Positions 23,870 to 32,881 of a DNA stretch of 64,000 nucleotides are shown here, piece by piece. Below the pieces are notes generated by a model. It was given only the letters and a program-made list of their open reading frames with translations. It had not been told where the DNA came from and did not search any database. Position numbers and translations under genes: made by a program. The stretch's first letter is position 1. The number at the start of each line of letters is the position of its first letter. Location of the stretch: the NCBI GenBank assembly GCA_024280995.1, contig JAMXLM010000011.1, positions 1 to 64,000 of the forward strand, in the 5' to 3' direction. Source of the stretch: Candidatus Dormiibacterota bacterium (GTDB lineage Bacteria > Chloroflexota > Dormibacteria > Dormibacterales > Dormibacteraceae).

Positions 23870-24870
23870 TGCACCGGACCTTCGAGCGCGGTCGTGCGCT
23901 CAAACCCGCATGCGATGTTGAAGCACTCGACGCCCTGCCCGGACGCGCCTTTGACCAGGTTGTCCAACGCGGACGTGACCACCGCCTTCTTGCCCTGGAC
24001 GGCGACGTTGACCAGGCAGAGGTTCGAGTGCGCGGCGAGCTTGGTCGCCGGTGTGGTGTCGACGACTCGCGTGAATGGTTGGCCCGCGTAGAACTCGCGG
24101 TACGCCTCCTCGAGCTCGGCGGCCGACCCCTTGAGGTCGAAGTAACACGTGGCGAGGATGCCCCTGGTCATCGGCACGAGGTGAGGCACGAACGTGACTC
24201 GCGCTCCATCGCCATTGACCGCCAGCTCCTGGACGATCTCCGGGAGATGTCGGTGGCCGCCGACGGCGTAGGCGTGGACCGACTCGTTCACCTCGCTGAA
24301 GTGCACACCGATGCCCGCCGAGCGGCCCGCCCCCGAGACCCCGGACTTCGCGTCCACGACCACGTCCGAGGCGATCAACCCGCTGGAAGCCGCGGGAGCG
24401 AGGGCAAGGATCGACGCGGTCGCGAAACAGCCAGGCACCGCCACGAGCTGCGCGTACCGGATCGCCTCTTCGTGCAGCTCCGGCAGTCCGAACACCGCCC
24501 TCTCCAGAAGCTCCGGGTTGGGGTGCGGCTGCCGGTACCACGCCGGATACAGCGATGCGTCGTGGAGCCGGAAGTCGGCGCTCATGTCTATGACCCGAGC
24601 GCCGGCGTCGAGCCAGCCGCCTACCTGGGCGGCGCCCACGTTGTGGGGCAGGCAGCTGAAGATCACGTCCACACGCTTGGCCGACGGCTCGGCCGCGAAG
24701 ACCCCGTCCCGGTCCAGGAGCGGGAAGACCTCGGAGTACGGCTTACCGGCGAACGAACGCGAGGTGAGCTGCGCAAGCTCCACGCCCGGGTGTCGGGCAA
24801 GGAGGTGAACAGCGGTCATGCCCGCGTAACCGTTCGCGCCGGCAACGGCGACTTTCAGCTTTTTCGGCAC
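23860..24870 (-). CDS. argC: N-acetyl-gamma-glutamyl-phosphate reductase (336 aa)
   Basis: NADPH-dependent reductive dephosphorylation, third step of arginine synthesis. The N-terminal Rossmann motif is G-A-N-G-Y-A-G; the catalytic Cys148 is in V-A-V-P-G-C-F-A-T, and the H-R-H-L-P-E-I block follows. Candidate starts are a TTG at 24891 and a GTG at 24870. TATACT ends 9 bp before the GTG and would lie inside the longer form, so the GTG is chosen. First gene of the arg block, 42 bp behind hisI. Confidence 0.93.
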   Translation of the reverse strand: MPKKLKVAVAGANGYAGMTAVHLLARHPGVELAQLTSRSFAGKPYSEVFPLLDRDGVFAAEPSAKRVDVIFSCLPHNVGAAQVGGWLDAGARVIDMSADFRLHDASLYPAWYRQPHPNPELLERAVFGLPELHEEAIRYAQLVAVPGCFATASILALAPAASSGLIASDVVVDAKSGVSGAGRSAGIGVHFSEVNESVHAYAVGGHRHLPEIVQELAVNGDGARVTFVPHLVPMTRGILATCYFDLKGSAAELEEAYREFYAGQPFTRVVDTTPATKLAAHSNLCLVNVAVQGKKAVVTSALDNLVKGASGQGVECFNIACGFERTTALEGPVQWP

Positions 24871-24879
24871 GGGCGCATG

Positions 24880-24885
24880 AGTATA
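24880..24885 (-). promoter_or_regulatory. -10 box TATACT before argC, in an AT-rich pocket
   Basis: A near-consensus -10 box ends 9 bp before the argC GTG, in the only AT-rich stretch between the his and arg genes. Around it, minus-strand ATGCA and TGTAT half-sites are spaced like an ARG box. It probably gives the arg block its own ArgR-controlled promoter; that is inference. Confidence 0.55.
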
Positions 24886-24912
24886 CAACAAACTGCATAA
24901 TCATCCAGACTC

Positions 24913-25215
24913 TCAGTCGACCACGTTGAAGAAGCACGACTCCGCTCCCGTGTGGCACGCAGGACCGGCGGGATGCACGCGGAGGAGGACGCTGTCGCCG
25001 TCGCAGTCGAGCCTGACCTCGACCACCTCCATCGTGTTGCCGGACGTCGCGCCCTTCTCCCACAGCCCGCGCTCGCGGGAGTGAAACCACGCGCGCCCGG
25101 TCTCGCGGGTCTTGCGCCACGCCTCGTCATCCATGTACGCGAGCATCAGCACCCTGCTTGTGTCGGCGTCTTGCACGACCGCGGGCACGAGCCCCTTCGA
25201 GAAATCCGGATTCAC
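24913..25215 (-). CDS. hisI: Phosphoribosyl-AMP cyclohydrolase (100 aa)
   Basis: Third step of histidine synthesis. Monofunctional HisI without a HisE domain. Zinc/magnesium motifs are present: [18 protein letters not shown], then [10 protein letters not shown] and [15 protein letters not shown]. Somewhat short (usual about 110-130 aa) but with all catalytic segments. Start GTG overlaps the hisF stop (GTGA). Confidence 0.95.
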   Translation of the reverse strand: MNPDFSKGLVPAVVQDADTSRVLMLAYMDDEAWRKTRETGRAWFHSRERGLWEKGATSGNTMEVVEVRLDCDGDSVLLRVHPAGPACHTGAESCFFNVVD

Positions 25216-25973
25216 AGCCTCACCTCCAGCCCGCGGGCGGCCAGGTCTCGCTTGACCTCGCGGACCGAGACCTCGCCGAAGTGAAAGATCGAGGCGGCGA
25301 GGGCCGCTTCGGCCCCTCCCTCCGTCAGTGCCTCGTACATGTGCTGCGCGGAACCGGCGCCGCCCGAGGCGATCACCGGCAGACGCACGGCGTCACTGAT
25401 TGCACGCGTCAGCTCCACGTCGTAGCCGGCGTGCGTCCCGTCGGCGTCCATCGAGGTGAGCAGGACCTCGCCGGCGCCCAAACTCTCCGCCTCGATCGCC
25501 CATTCGATTGCATCCCGGCCGGTCGCGCGCCGGCCGCCGTGACTGAACACCTCCCACCTCGCACCCTCAGTGCGACGGCGGGCGTCGATCGCGAGCACCA
25601 CGCATTGGGTCCCGAACACCTCCGCGCAGCGCGAGATCAGGTGCGGATCGGCAAGCGCGGCGGAGTTGACCGAGACCTTGTCGGCACCATGCGTGAGCAG
25701 CTCGCCCATGTCGTCGACGCTTCGCACGCCGCCGCCGACGGTCAGCGGGATGAAGACCTGGTCGGCGGTCCGCTCCACCGCGTCGAGCAGGATCTTGCGC
25801 GCGTCGGACGTCGCGGTGATGTCGAGAAAGACGATCTCGTCCGCGCCTTCGTTGTCGTAGGCCGTCGCGAGCTCCGCCGGGTCACCGGCGTCGCGCAGCT
25901 CCTTGAAGCGGATGCCTTTGACCACGCGGCCATCGATGACGTCGAGGCAGGGGATCACTCGCTTCGCCGGCAT
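25212..25973 (-). CDS. hisF: Imidazole glycerol phosphate synthase cyclase subunit (253 aa)
   Basis: TIM barrel that uses ammonia from HisH to form imidazole glycerol phosphate. The catalytic aspartates are in I-P-C-L-D-V-I-D-G (Asp near 11) and [10 protein letters not shown] (near 130). The V-G-G-G-V-R-S phosphate loop is present. Start ATG at 25973 shares one base with the hisH stop (TGATG). The longer frame to 26603 lies inside hisH and is not coding. Confidence 0.97.
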   Translation of the reverse strand: MPAKRVIPCLDVIDGRVVKGIRFKELRDAGDPAELATAYDNEGADEIVFLDITATSDARKILLDAVERTADQVFIPLTVGGGVRSVDDMGELLTHGADKVSVNSAALADPHLISRCAEVFGTQCVVLAIDARRRTEGARWEVFSHGGRRATGRDAIEWAIEAESLGAGEVLLTSMDADGTHAGYDVELTRAISDAVRLPVIASGGAGSAQHMYEALTEGGAEAALAASIFHFGEVSVREVKRDLAARGLEVRL

Positions 25974-26566
25974 CAGTCGCAGAGCCGGACGAAGTTTGCG
26001 TAGACGCGCAGGCCGTCTGCGCCGCTCTTCTCCGGGTGGAACTGCGTCCCCATCACGTTCCCGTTCGTTGCTGCGGCCGCGGGGGAATGGTCGGAGCAGC
26101 CGATGCCGTGCGTCGAGCCTTCCGGCGTGAACGAGTGGACGTAATAGAAGTAGGCGCCGTCGGCGATCCCGTCCCAGAGTGGCGACCCCGCGGTGTGGAC
26201 GGTGCGGCACCAGCCGATGACCGGTAAACGCTCGCTGCCTGAGACCTCGACCACGCGGCCGGGAAGCAGGCCGAGGCCTCTGTGCAGACCATGCTCGGTC
26301 GACTCCTCGAAGAGAAGCTGATAGCCGAGGCAGACGCCCATCACCGGCTTGCCGCTGCGCGCGAGCTCGACGATCCGCCGGCCCATGCCCCGCTCCTCGA
26401 GGCGGGCGAGCGCGGGCGCGAACGCGCCGACTCCGGGCAGGACTATCCCATCCGCCTCCGCGAGCTCGTCGGGATCGGCGGTCAGGCGCGCGGCAGCGCC
26501 GACCTGAACGAGCGCCCGCTCGACCGAGCGGACGTTGCCGACCCCGTAGTCGACTATGGCGATCAT
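25973..26566 (-). CDS. hisH: Imidazole glycerol phosphate synthase glutaminase subunit (197 aa)
   Basis: Class I glutamine amidotransferase partner of His[10 protein letters not shown] near the start, catalytic Cys in [13 protein letters not shown] (near 80), then the His-x-Glu pair in T-Q-F-H-P-E-K-S. The oxyanion segment reads L-P-G-V-G-A-F. It overlaps hisB by 4 nt and hisF by 1 nt. Confidence 0.97.
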   Translation of the reverse strand: MIAIVDYGVGNVRSVERALVQVGAAARLTADPDELAEADGIVLPGVGAFAPALARLEERGMGRRIVELARSGKPVMGVCLGYQLLFEESTEHGLHRGLGLLPGRVVEVSGSERLPVIGWCRTVHTAGSPLWDGIADGAYFYYVHSFTPEGSTHGIGCSDHSPAAAATNGNVMGTQFHPEKSGADGLRVYANFVRLCD

Positions 26567-27147
26567 CCGAGTACGCCCTTCGACGAAGGCACGCCGGGAC
26601 CACCAGTCAATGACATCGCCGATCGCAGCGCCAGACCAAGGGCTTTGAACGTCGCCTCGACGATGTGATGGCGGTTGCGGCCCCGGATCAGGTCGACGTG
26701 GATCGTCGCCCCCAGGTGAATCGACAGCGCGCGCCAGAACTCCTCGACGATCTCCGACTCGAGGGTGCCGATCCGACCCTTCACCGGCACGTTGTACGAG
26801 AGGTACGGCCTGCGGCCAAGGTCGACCACGACCCGTGCGAGCGACTCGTCGAGCGGCGCGTAAGCGGAGGCGAAGCGCGCGATGCCGCTCCGGTCGCCCA
26901 GCGCCTGTGACAGCGCCTGGCCGGCGACGATGCCCGCGTCCTCGACGAGGTGATGCGGGTCCACGTGCACGTCGCCTTTGCCCCGCAGCGTGAGGTCGAA
27001 AGCTCCATAGCGCGCGACCTGCTCGAGCATGTGGTCGAGGAAGGGCGCGCCGGTCGAGACCGTGATCTTTCCGCGGCCTTCGATCACGACCTTCGCGGAC
27101 AGCTGCGTCTCCTTGCTCCTGCGCACGACCTCACCCGTCCTACTCAA
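26563..27147 (-). CDS. hisB: Imidazoleglycerol-phosphate dehydratase (194 aa)
   Basis: Dehydrates imidazole glycerol phosphate. Two copies of the metal-binding signature: F-L-D-H-M-L and D-P-H-H-L-V-E-D in the first half, and an [15 protein letters not shown] block in the second. Three starts are possible: ATG 27165, TTG 27147, GTG 27126. TTG 27147 gives [13 protein letters not shown], which fits family N-termini, and has GAGG 6 nt upstream at 27154-27157, so it is chosen. It overlaps the hisD stop by 8 nt. Confidence 0.92.
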   Translation of the reverse strand: MSRTGEVVRRSKETQLSAKVVIEGRGKITVSTGAPFLDHMLEQVARYGAFDLTLRGKGDVHVDPHHLVEDAGIVAGQALSQALGDRSGIARFASAYAPLDESLARVVVDLGRRPYLSYNVPVKGRIGTLESEIVEEFWRALSIHLGATIHVDLIRGRNRHHIVEATFKALGLALRSAMSLTGGPGVPSSKGVLG

Positions 27148-28411
27148 GGCGCACCTCGACTGCATGAGCGTGCGCGCCGAGCCCCTCCAGCCGTGCGAGC
27201 CGCACCGTCGCGTCTTGCAGCGACTCCACGTCCGCGCGATCGAGGTTCAAGACACTCGTTCGCTTGAGGAACGTGTGCACGCCGAGCGGCGACGCAAAGC
27301 GCGCCGCGCCCGAGGTCGGAAGCGTGTGGTTCGGGCCGGCGGCATAATCGCCAAACGGCACCGTGGAGTACGGTCCGATGAATACCGCGCCGGCGTTGCG
27401 AATGCTCAGCCCGATTCGGTCAGCCGCATACGTGACGACCAGCAGATGCTCCGGCGCGAACGCTTCGACCATGTCGATCGCCTCTTCGATGTCGGCCGCG
27501 ACGACGATGCAGCAGGTCGCCTCGCGAATGATCTTCGCGCGCTCGAGGCCGGAGACCAGCTGGTCGAACTCCTCCTCGACGCGTTGGGCCACAGCCGCTG
27601 AATCCGTGACCAGGACGGCCAGCGCCATCGGGTCATGCTCCAGCTGGGCGGCAAGATCGGCCGCCACCAGGTCGGGGCGCGCGTCGTTGTCGGCGAGGAC
27701 GACAACCTCCGTCGGACCAGCGATCCCGTCCACGCCGACGGCGCCGAAGACCTCACGCTTGGCGAGGGTGACGTAGACATTGCCCGGCCCGGCGACGACG
27801 TCGACGCGGGGAATGCTTTCGGTGCCGTACGCCATCGCCGCGATCGCCTGCGCCCCGCCCACGCGATAGACCCGGTCGACCCCTGCGACCTGCGCGGCGG
27901 CGAGGATCGCGGGCGGAACCGAACCGTCGCGTCGAGGCGGCGTCGCCAGCACGACCTCGTCCACCCCGGCGACACGCGGGGGGATCGCCGTCATCAACAC
28001 CGTCGACGGATAGACGGCGCGGCCTCCGGGGGCGTAGACGCCGGCGCGCCGAACCGGTCTGGTGACAAGTCCCACGTCGCCCGAGCCGACGAACTCCTGG
28101 GGTCGCTGCAGCGAGTGGAATGCGCGGATCCTCTCTGCGGCAAAGTCGAGCGCCTCGCGATCGGCCGCGTCGATTTGAGCAGCAGCTTCGCGCGCGGCCT
28201 CGACCGAGACCTCAAAAGATTCGCCGGGCGCCGGCTCCCAGCCGTCGAACCGCCGGCCCAGGTCACGCAGCGCCGCGTCACCTTCCCGCCTCACCCGCTC
28301 GCAGATCTCCGCCACCGCCTGACGCTCGCCAGCGACCGCTGTCAGGTCGAATCGACGGCTGGACAATGGTGACTCGCGCCACGACTTCGCGTCGAAGCGC
28401 CTAACGGCCAT
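27140..28411 (-). CDS. hisD: Histidinol dehydrogenase (423 aa)
   Basis: Zinc- and NAD-dependent two-step oxidation of histidinol to histidine. Marks include Y-A-P-G-G-R-A-V-Y-P-S-T (about 125-136), V-A-G-P-G-N-V-Y-V-T-L-A-K, the G-P-T-E-V/S-V-V segment and the zinc-ligand region E-A-F-A-P-E-H-L near residue 330. Normal length. It overlaps the hisG stop by 11 nt and hisB by 8 nt. Confidence 0.97.
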   Translation of the reverse strand: MAVRRFDAKSWRESPLSSRRFDLTAVAGERQAVAEICERVRREGDAALRDLGRRFDGWEPAPGESFEVSVEAAREAAAQIDAADREALDFAAERIRAFHSLQRPQEFVGSGDVGLVTRPVRRAGVYAPGGRAVYPSTVLMTAIPPRVAGVDEVVLATPPRRDGSVPPAILAAAQVAGVDRVYRVGGAQAIAAMAYGTESIPRVDVVAGPGNVYVTLAKREVFGAVGVDGIAGPTEVVVLADNDARPDLVAADLAAQLEHDPMALAVLVTDSAAVAQRVEEEFDQLVSGLERAKIIREATCCIVVAADIEEAIDMVEAFAPEHLLVVTYAADRIGLSIRNAGAVFIGPYSTVPFGDYAAGPNHTLPTSGAARFASPLGVHTFLKRTSVLNLDRADVESLQDATVRLARLEGLGAHAHAVEVRLE

Positions 28412-29036
28412 TGCCCACCGCCTCCCTCAGCCGCCCGACCATCGCCTGCACGGCGGCCGTGCGCGTCTTCATGCTGGCCTGGTTCGCGATGAGTCGCGCC
28501 GACGAGGTGCCGAGGACCGCCGCAACCCGCAGGCGGTTCTCGCGCAGCGTGCGCCCCGTGGCGGTCAGGTCCACGATCCCATCGACGAGACCGACCAGCG
28601 GCGCGAGCTCGATCGAGCCGTGAAGGCGCACGATCTCGACCGCCTGCCCGAGCGACTCGAACCACGTGCCCGCGGTTCGCGGGTACTTGGTCGCCACGCG
28701 CAGCTGCGGCGGCCAGGTTTCCGGGCCACCCAACGCAGCTTCCTCGGGCACCGCGAAAACGAGGCTGCACGGTCCGAAGTTCAGATCGACGAGCTCGTAG
28801 TGGGAGCCAGGCGACTCCCAGAGGATGTCCTTGCCGACGATGCCGAGGTCGGCCGCGCCGTGATCGACGTAGGCGGGCACGTCCGCGGGCCGGACCAGGA
28901 TCACGCGCACGTCGCCGCTCTCGGCGAGCAGCCGGCGTCCGAGATCGTCCGCCGTCAGATTCGCGAGCCCCGATCGCGCCAGGAGGTGGAGCGCGCCTGC
29001 ATTGAGAACGCCGGTCGGGATCGCGATCGAGATCAT
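28401..29036 (-). CDS. hisG: ATP phosphoribosyltransferase, short form (211 aa)
   Basis: First and committed step of histidine synthesis. The lack of the C-terminal ACT-like domain makes it the HisG-S type, which needs HisZ for activity and histidine feedback. The PRPP motif is D-L-T-A-T-G-R-T-L-R (about 152-161), and D-L-G-I-V-G-K-D-I-L is conserved. Start ATG at 29036 shares a base with the hisZ stop (TGATG), consistent with 1:1 synthesis of the two subunits. Confidence 0.96.
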   Translation of the reverse strand: MISIAIPTGVLNAGALHLLARSGLANLTADDLGRRLLAESGDVRVILVRPADVPAYVDHGAADLGIVGKDILWESPGSHYELVDLNFGPCSLVFAVPEEAALGGPETWPPQLRVATKYPRTAGTWFESLGQAVEIVRLHGSIELAPLVGLVDGIVDLTATGRTLRENRLRVAAVLGTSSARLIANQASMKTRTAAVQAMVGRLREAVGNGR

Positions 29037-30316
29037 CAATTATCACCCCCGGCAAGGCGGCCCCCGGCAAGGCGGGCGGCGACCTGCTCGGGCGGAAGGT
29101 TGCGCGTGCGCCTGCCCGCGGCCGACCAGGCGACCTCCGCCCCACCGCGGCAGTAGACGAGATTGGCCGCGCCAACGTCGTTCCTCCATGCACCGGCGTC
29201 GGTCGCGCTTCGTGCCTCTGTGTCGACGATCGCGCGCATCCCGAACAGTCGCAGCGTCGCGCCAAGCCGAAGAGCCGTGCTCAACCCCGAGCCGGACCAG
29301 GCGATCGCCGCGTCGATCCGGGGGAGCTGCGGTGCCGCGAGCAGCTCCGAGACCAGGTCGAGCTGGATGACGAAACCGGTTGCCGCCGCCGGCCGGCCGA
29401 ACCTTGCGAGCAGGCCGTCGTAACGGCCGCCCTGCGCAACCGGCCTGCCGAGGTCCGGACCGTAGCCCTCGAAGATGACCCCGGTGTAATAGTCGAAGTC
29501 GCGAATCGCGCCGAGGTCGAGGACTACAACATCGCCGAGCCCGTGACCGATGAGCAGATCGCGCACCCGCCCGAGCTCTTCCACCGCTGCTTCCGATCGC
29601 TTGTTGCGGATCAGCCCGCCCGCGGCCTTCAGGATGTCGGGCCCACCGCGCAGCGCCGGGAACCGCAGCAACAGCTCGTGCTCTGCCGACTTGAGCGGCG
29701 TCCCTTCGAGCAGCGATTCGAGACCGACGAAGTCGCGCGCCACCAGCGCAGCCCGGACGGCGCCTTTCACGTCCTGCGGGAGCTTGACCGCGTCCATGAT
29801 CCCGTGGAAGAACTCCGCGTGACCTACGTCGATCTGGTAGCGACGAATCCCCGCAGCCTCCATGCACCGGGCCGCCAGCGCGATGACCTCCGCGTCCGCG
29901 ACCGGCCCCGATGCGCCGATCAGCTCAGCGCCCACCTGATAGGTCTCGCGGCGGTGATGGAACCTGCCCTCGTCGGTCGACACGACGGGCCCTGCGTAGG
30001 AGAGGCGCAGCGGCAGCGCCGTGCCCCGAAGCTTGCCCGCCGCGAGCCGAGCCACCGGCACGGTGCGCTCGCCGACCAGCGCCACCAGGTCGCCCCGCTG
30101 ATCGGTGAACTTGAAGAGGCGACGTCGCTGGTCGACGCCGAGTCCCAGATCGAGCACCCCCATGCTCTCGACGAGCGGGGTGATCACGTGCCGGTAGCCC
30201 CAGCGCCGCATCTCTGCGAGAAGCGACTCCTGCGCCTCGCGCAGGACTTCGGCCTCGAGCGGAAGAAGGTCTCGGAAACCCGGAACCCCGCTCAGTTGCG
30301 GAGCGGGTCGAGTCAC
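29036..30316 (-). CDS. hisZ: ATP phosphoribosyltransferase regulatory subunit HisZ (426 aa)
   Basis: Paralogue of histidyl-tRNA synthetase without charging activity; forms an octamer with HisG-S. The HisRS-like fold has G-V-P-G-F-R-D-L-L-P near residue 9, the R-G-D-L-V-A-L-V motif 2 region and a D-F-D-Y-Y-T-G-V-I-F-E motif near 270. The open frame extends to 30490, but that part is repeat element R1 read through. The GTG at 30316 with GAGG 6 nt upstream (30323-30326) is the start. The ribosome-binding site and start codon lie within the 3' arm of the R1 inverted repeat. Confidence 0.93.
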   Translation of the reverse strand: MTRPAPQLSGVPGFRDLLPLEAEVLREAQESLLAEMRRWGYRHVITPLVESMGVLDLGLGVDQRRRLFKFTDQRGDLVALVGERTVPVARLAAGKLRGTALPLRLSYAGPVVSTDEGRFHHRRETYQVGAELIGASGPVADAEVIALAARCMEAAGIRRYQIDVGHAEFFHGIMDAVKLPQDVKGAVRAALVARDFVGLESLLEGTPLKSAEHELLLRFPALRGGPDILKAAGGLIRNKRSEAAVEELGRVRDLLIGHGLGDVVVLDLGAIRDFDYYTGVIFEGYGPDLGRPVAQGGRYDGLLARFGRPAAATGFVIQLDLVSELLAAPQLPRIDAAIAWSGSGLSTALRLGATLRLFGMRAIVDTEARSATDAGAWRNDVGAANLVYCRGGAEVAWSAAGRRTRNLPPEQVAARLAGGRLAGGDN

Positions 30317-30521
30317 CGGGGGCCTCGCGAGATTTGCGGCATCGGCGGCCGGAGCCGAGGAAGGGGTGGCGCAAGGAGGAGCGCACCACCTCCTGGGGTC
30401 CCCGCGCCGGGGTCGCGGGGGCAGCGACGCGGCGACGGGCCCCCTGACGACGGCTTCAGCGCCGAATGCGCCCGGACGCGTAGGCCGCAAAGATCCGAGG
30501 ATCCTCGGTGGCGCGACCCAC
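30303..30521. repeat. Structured interspersed element R1 (upstream of hisZ)
   Basis: About 219 bp. Arms at each end are imperfect inverted repeats: GGGTCG..CACCG..GG, CCTCG, then TTTGCGGC at 30333-30340, all found again in reverse complement at 30481-30521. Inside are the family core GGCATCGGCGGCCGGAGCC, a GCGC-CGAAT-GCGC hairpin and a copy-specific CCCCGCG/CGCGGGG hairpin. The left arm overlaps the first codons and the ribosome-binding site of hisZ. It is the most diverged copy in the middle. Orientation of the core is plus, the downstream gene is minus. Confidence 0.85.
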
Positions 30522-30572
30522 GGTCAGCTTCGGTGAAGAAACCTCCGGGCCGCGGCCTGCTGAGCGTCCGCC

Positions 30573-31442
30573 TCAGCCTTCGTCATCGTCGTCGTCCCCG
30601 TCGTCGCCGTCGGCATCCTCCGAGAAGTCGATCGCTTCGCCCTCGTCCTCGACCGCGTGCATCCCTTCTTCCATGTCGTCGCTCGCGGCTTCCTCGGCCA
30701 TCGGTTCGCCTTCCTCCTCCTCGTCGGAGAAGACTTCGGCGCCGCGCGTCAGCAGGCTCTCCTTCGCGTACGGCCTGAACTCGACCTCGCGCTTGCGGCG
30801 CATCGGGAAGCTCGGCTTGCCCGCGAAACGCGGGTCCTGGTAGGTCTCGCGCACGATGAGCTTGACGTTGACGCCGTCGACCGACGTCACACCGGCCTGG
30901 TAACGGTTGCCGCCGCGCATGAACTTGATCAGCCGCCTTGCGAGCTTCGCCTCCAGGGGTCCGATGCGCACGCCTCGCGAGGTCTCGGCGATGATGCCGT
31001 CGCCCTCGATCTTGAGCTCCGCGACGTCGCCAGCCGCGACCTTGGACGAGATGTCTGCGCTCGCCGGTGCCTCGATCGTGGTGATCACGGTCTTGCCCAT
31101 CTCCTCGACGAAGAGGTTCAGGTCGACCTTGCTGCCACCGACCTTCAGGCCTTCCTTCTGGTGAAGGAGCGCGTTGATGCGCGCGGCGTTCTTCTTGGCG
31201 ATGGAGTTCATCGGATTGATCTTCAGCGCGGCCTCGTACGACGCCTTCGCCTCTTTGAGCTTGCCAAGCTCTGAGAGAGCTTTGCCCAGACGGTTCTGGG
31301 TCTCTTCGTCGGCGCCGAAGCTGTCGATGATGAAGCGGTTCAGCTTTACCGCCTCATCCCACTTACCGCCGATCGCGAGCTGGACCGCGTCCTCGGCGTA
31401 CTGGGACCGGGGTTTAAGGTGCTCGCTGGTGTCAGTCTTCAA
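30573..31442 (-). CDS. TPR-repeat protein with acidic tail (289 aa)
   Basis: Residues about 15-95 form two to three tetratricopeptide repeats (E-E-T-Q-N-R-L-G-K-A-L-S-E-L-G-K, A-K-A-S-Y-E-A-A-L-K-I-N-P). Residues 110-225 are a beta-rich unassigned domain, followed by a strongly acidic low-complexity tail ending D-D-G-D-D-D-D-D-E-G. Probably a soluble protein-interaction or RNA-associated factor; the exact role is unknown. The start is TTG with GGAG 9 nt upstream. It is divergent from the ABC binding-protein gene, 40 bp apart. Confidence 0.75.
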   Translation of the reverse strand: MKTDTSEHLKPRSQYAEDAVQLAIGGKWDEAVKLNRFIIDSFGADEETQNRLGKALSELGKLKEAKASYEAALKINPMNSIAKKNAARINALLHQKEGLKVGGSKVDLNLFVEEMGKTVITTIEAPASADISSKVAAGDVAELKIEGDGIIAETSRGVRIGPLEAKLARRLIKFMRGGNRYQAGVTSVDGVNVKLIVRETYQDPRFAGKPSFPMRRKREVEFRPYAKESLLTRGAEVFSDEEEEGEPMAEEAASDDMEEGMHAVEDEGEAIDFSEDADGDDGDDDDDEG

Positions 31443-31482
31443 TCGGGCGCGCTCCTATGGCAGGCGGAAGGCTCAAAAAGGA

Positions 31483-32805
31483 ATGCTGAGTATACGAAGT
31501 TCCGGCACTCATGCCGAGTTCGCACGGGTGCTCTGCACAGCCGTGGTGGTGGTGCTTGGCGCGTGCACCTCGGCATCGCCCGCGGCCACCACCGGCAAGA
31601 CGTTGCGGATCGGGGTCGACCTTCCACTGAGCGGCTCCGAAGGTCGTGCGGCGATGCCTGCGCTGAACGGGATTCGCTATTACGTCCAGACCCACGCGAC
31701 CCTCGATGGCTACACGGTCCTCCTGGAGACCGGCGACGACGCGGGCGACCCGCAGCGCGGTGCCTCCGACGTCAACCGCTTCATCACAGACCAGAGTGTG
31801 GTGGCGATGATCGGTCCGTTCGACGGCCCGGTCGCTCGCAAGGAGATCCCCATCACCAACGCAGCGGGCCTCGCGATGGTCAGCCCGGCGACGAGCAATC
31901 CGTGCCTCACCCGAGACGTCTTCGTGCCTCCACTTCTGAATCCTTCGCGCAGCGCGATCACCTGCAAGCAGGCCGGGCTGCCGGCGGCGTCCGACCTCCG
32001 GCCGATGCGCACCAACAACTTCTTCCGGCTCACGACGACCGACGACCTCCAGGGCGCGGCCGCCGCGGACTTCGCCTACCAGCAGCTGCACGTGTTCCGC
32101 GTCGCCGTGATCTCCGACCACGAGACTTACGGCCAGGGCCTCGCGACCGCCTTCAGCGCCAGGCTGGCCCGGGACGGCGGGAGCGTTGTCGGCAGGCTCG
32201 ACGTCGACCCGAACAGCACGGGCGACGTGAAGGCGTTCCTGACGCGGATGAAGGAAGCGGGCGCCGCAGCGATCTACTTCGGCGGCGCCGGCAAGACCGG
32301 CTGCGCCATTCGCGCCCAGATGGCGCCCCTGTTCGAGGCTGGAGAGGCCACGCCCTTCCTCGGAGGCGACGGCATCGCCTCCGACCCGCAGTGCGTCACC
32401 GCCGCCGGCTCGAACGCAAGCGGGATCTATGCCACGGTCCCCATCGTCGACGCCGGCTCGCTGCCGGGGGCCAAAAGCGCGATCGACGGGTTCAAGAGCT
32501 CGTTCGGGAATACGTCGGACTACGGGCCCTACACGATGCTCGCCTTCGACGCGACCGCGGTCCTGTACGCGGCGGTCGACAAGGCGATCTCGGCGGGCGC
32601 CGGCGGCCCGCCGTCCCGCGACCAGGTCATCTCGCAGCTGGCCAGGACGTCGGGCCTGGCGGGGAGCACCGGCACTCTCGGGTTCGATCCGAACGGTGAC
32701 ACCACCAACCGGGTGATCTCGATCTTCGAAGCGACAGGCTCTGACCCTCGGGCGCCGTGGAAGCCTGCCGGCACGGTCGACTACGGCGCCCGGTTACCTT
32801 ATTGA
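31483..32805 (+). CDS. Branched-chain amino acid ABC transporter substrate-binding lipoprotein (440 aa)
   Basis: Periplasmic-binding protein, type I fold (LivJ/Peripla_BP_6). Lipoprotein signal with lipobox V-L-G-A-C near residue 28, then G-V-D-L-P-L-S-G-S-E-G (ligand-site start), D-D-A-G-D-P-Q-R-G and a long ligand domain. The ligand is probably branched-chain or other amino acids, not fixed by sequence. The ATG at 31483 gives a good signal peptide. It is the first of two paralogous binding proteins; this one is more diverged and separated from the second by a promoter, so it may have its own regulation. Confidence 0.87.
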   Translation: MLSIRSSGTHAEFARVLCTAVVVVLGACTSASPAATTGKTLRIGVDLPLSGSEGRAAMPALNGIRYYVQTHATLDGYTVLLETGDDAGDPQRGASDVNRFITDQSVVAMIGPFDGPVARKEIPITNAAGLAMVSPATSNPCLTRDVFVPPLLNPSRSAITCKQAGLPAASDLRPMRTNNFFRLTTTDDLQGAAAADFAYQQLHVFRVAVISDHETYGQGLATAFSARLARDGGSVVGRLDVDPNSTGDVKAFLTRMKEAGAAAIYFGGAGKTGCAIRAQMAPLFEAGEATPFLGGDGIASDPQCVTAAGSNASGIYATVPIVDAGSLPGAKSAIDGFKSSFGNTSDYGPYTMLAFDATAVLYAAVDKAISAGAGGPPSRDQVISQLARTSGLAGSTGTLGFDPNGDTTNRVISIFEATGSDPRAPWKPAGTVDYGARLPY

Positions 32806-32852
32806 CCCGCCGAGCGTTCCTGGTTTGATCCGGCGGCCGCCTCAAGTTCGAC

Positions 32853-32881
32853 TTGACTTGGGGGGCCCCGCGCCGTGATAG
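32853..32881 (+). promoter_or_regulatory. Promoter TTGACT-17-TGATAG of the second binding-protein gene
   Basis: TTGACT (32853-32858) and TGATAG (32876-32881) are 17 bp apart, in the 231-bp gap before 33037. This predicts a leader of about 150 nt, unlike the leaderless pattern elsewhere. Confidence 0.5.

Noticed and set aside
23860..24891. TTG start of argC at 24891
   Set aside because: It would include the -10 box in the coding region and adds residues outside the conserved N-terminus.
30317..30490. Extended N-terminus of HisZ and similar leading frames before 38987
   Set aside because: The extra protein is translated element R1 or R2 sequence; the same A/P/R-rich peptide shadows appear at R4 and R5 where no gene continues.
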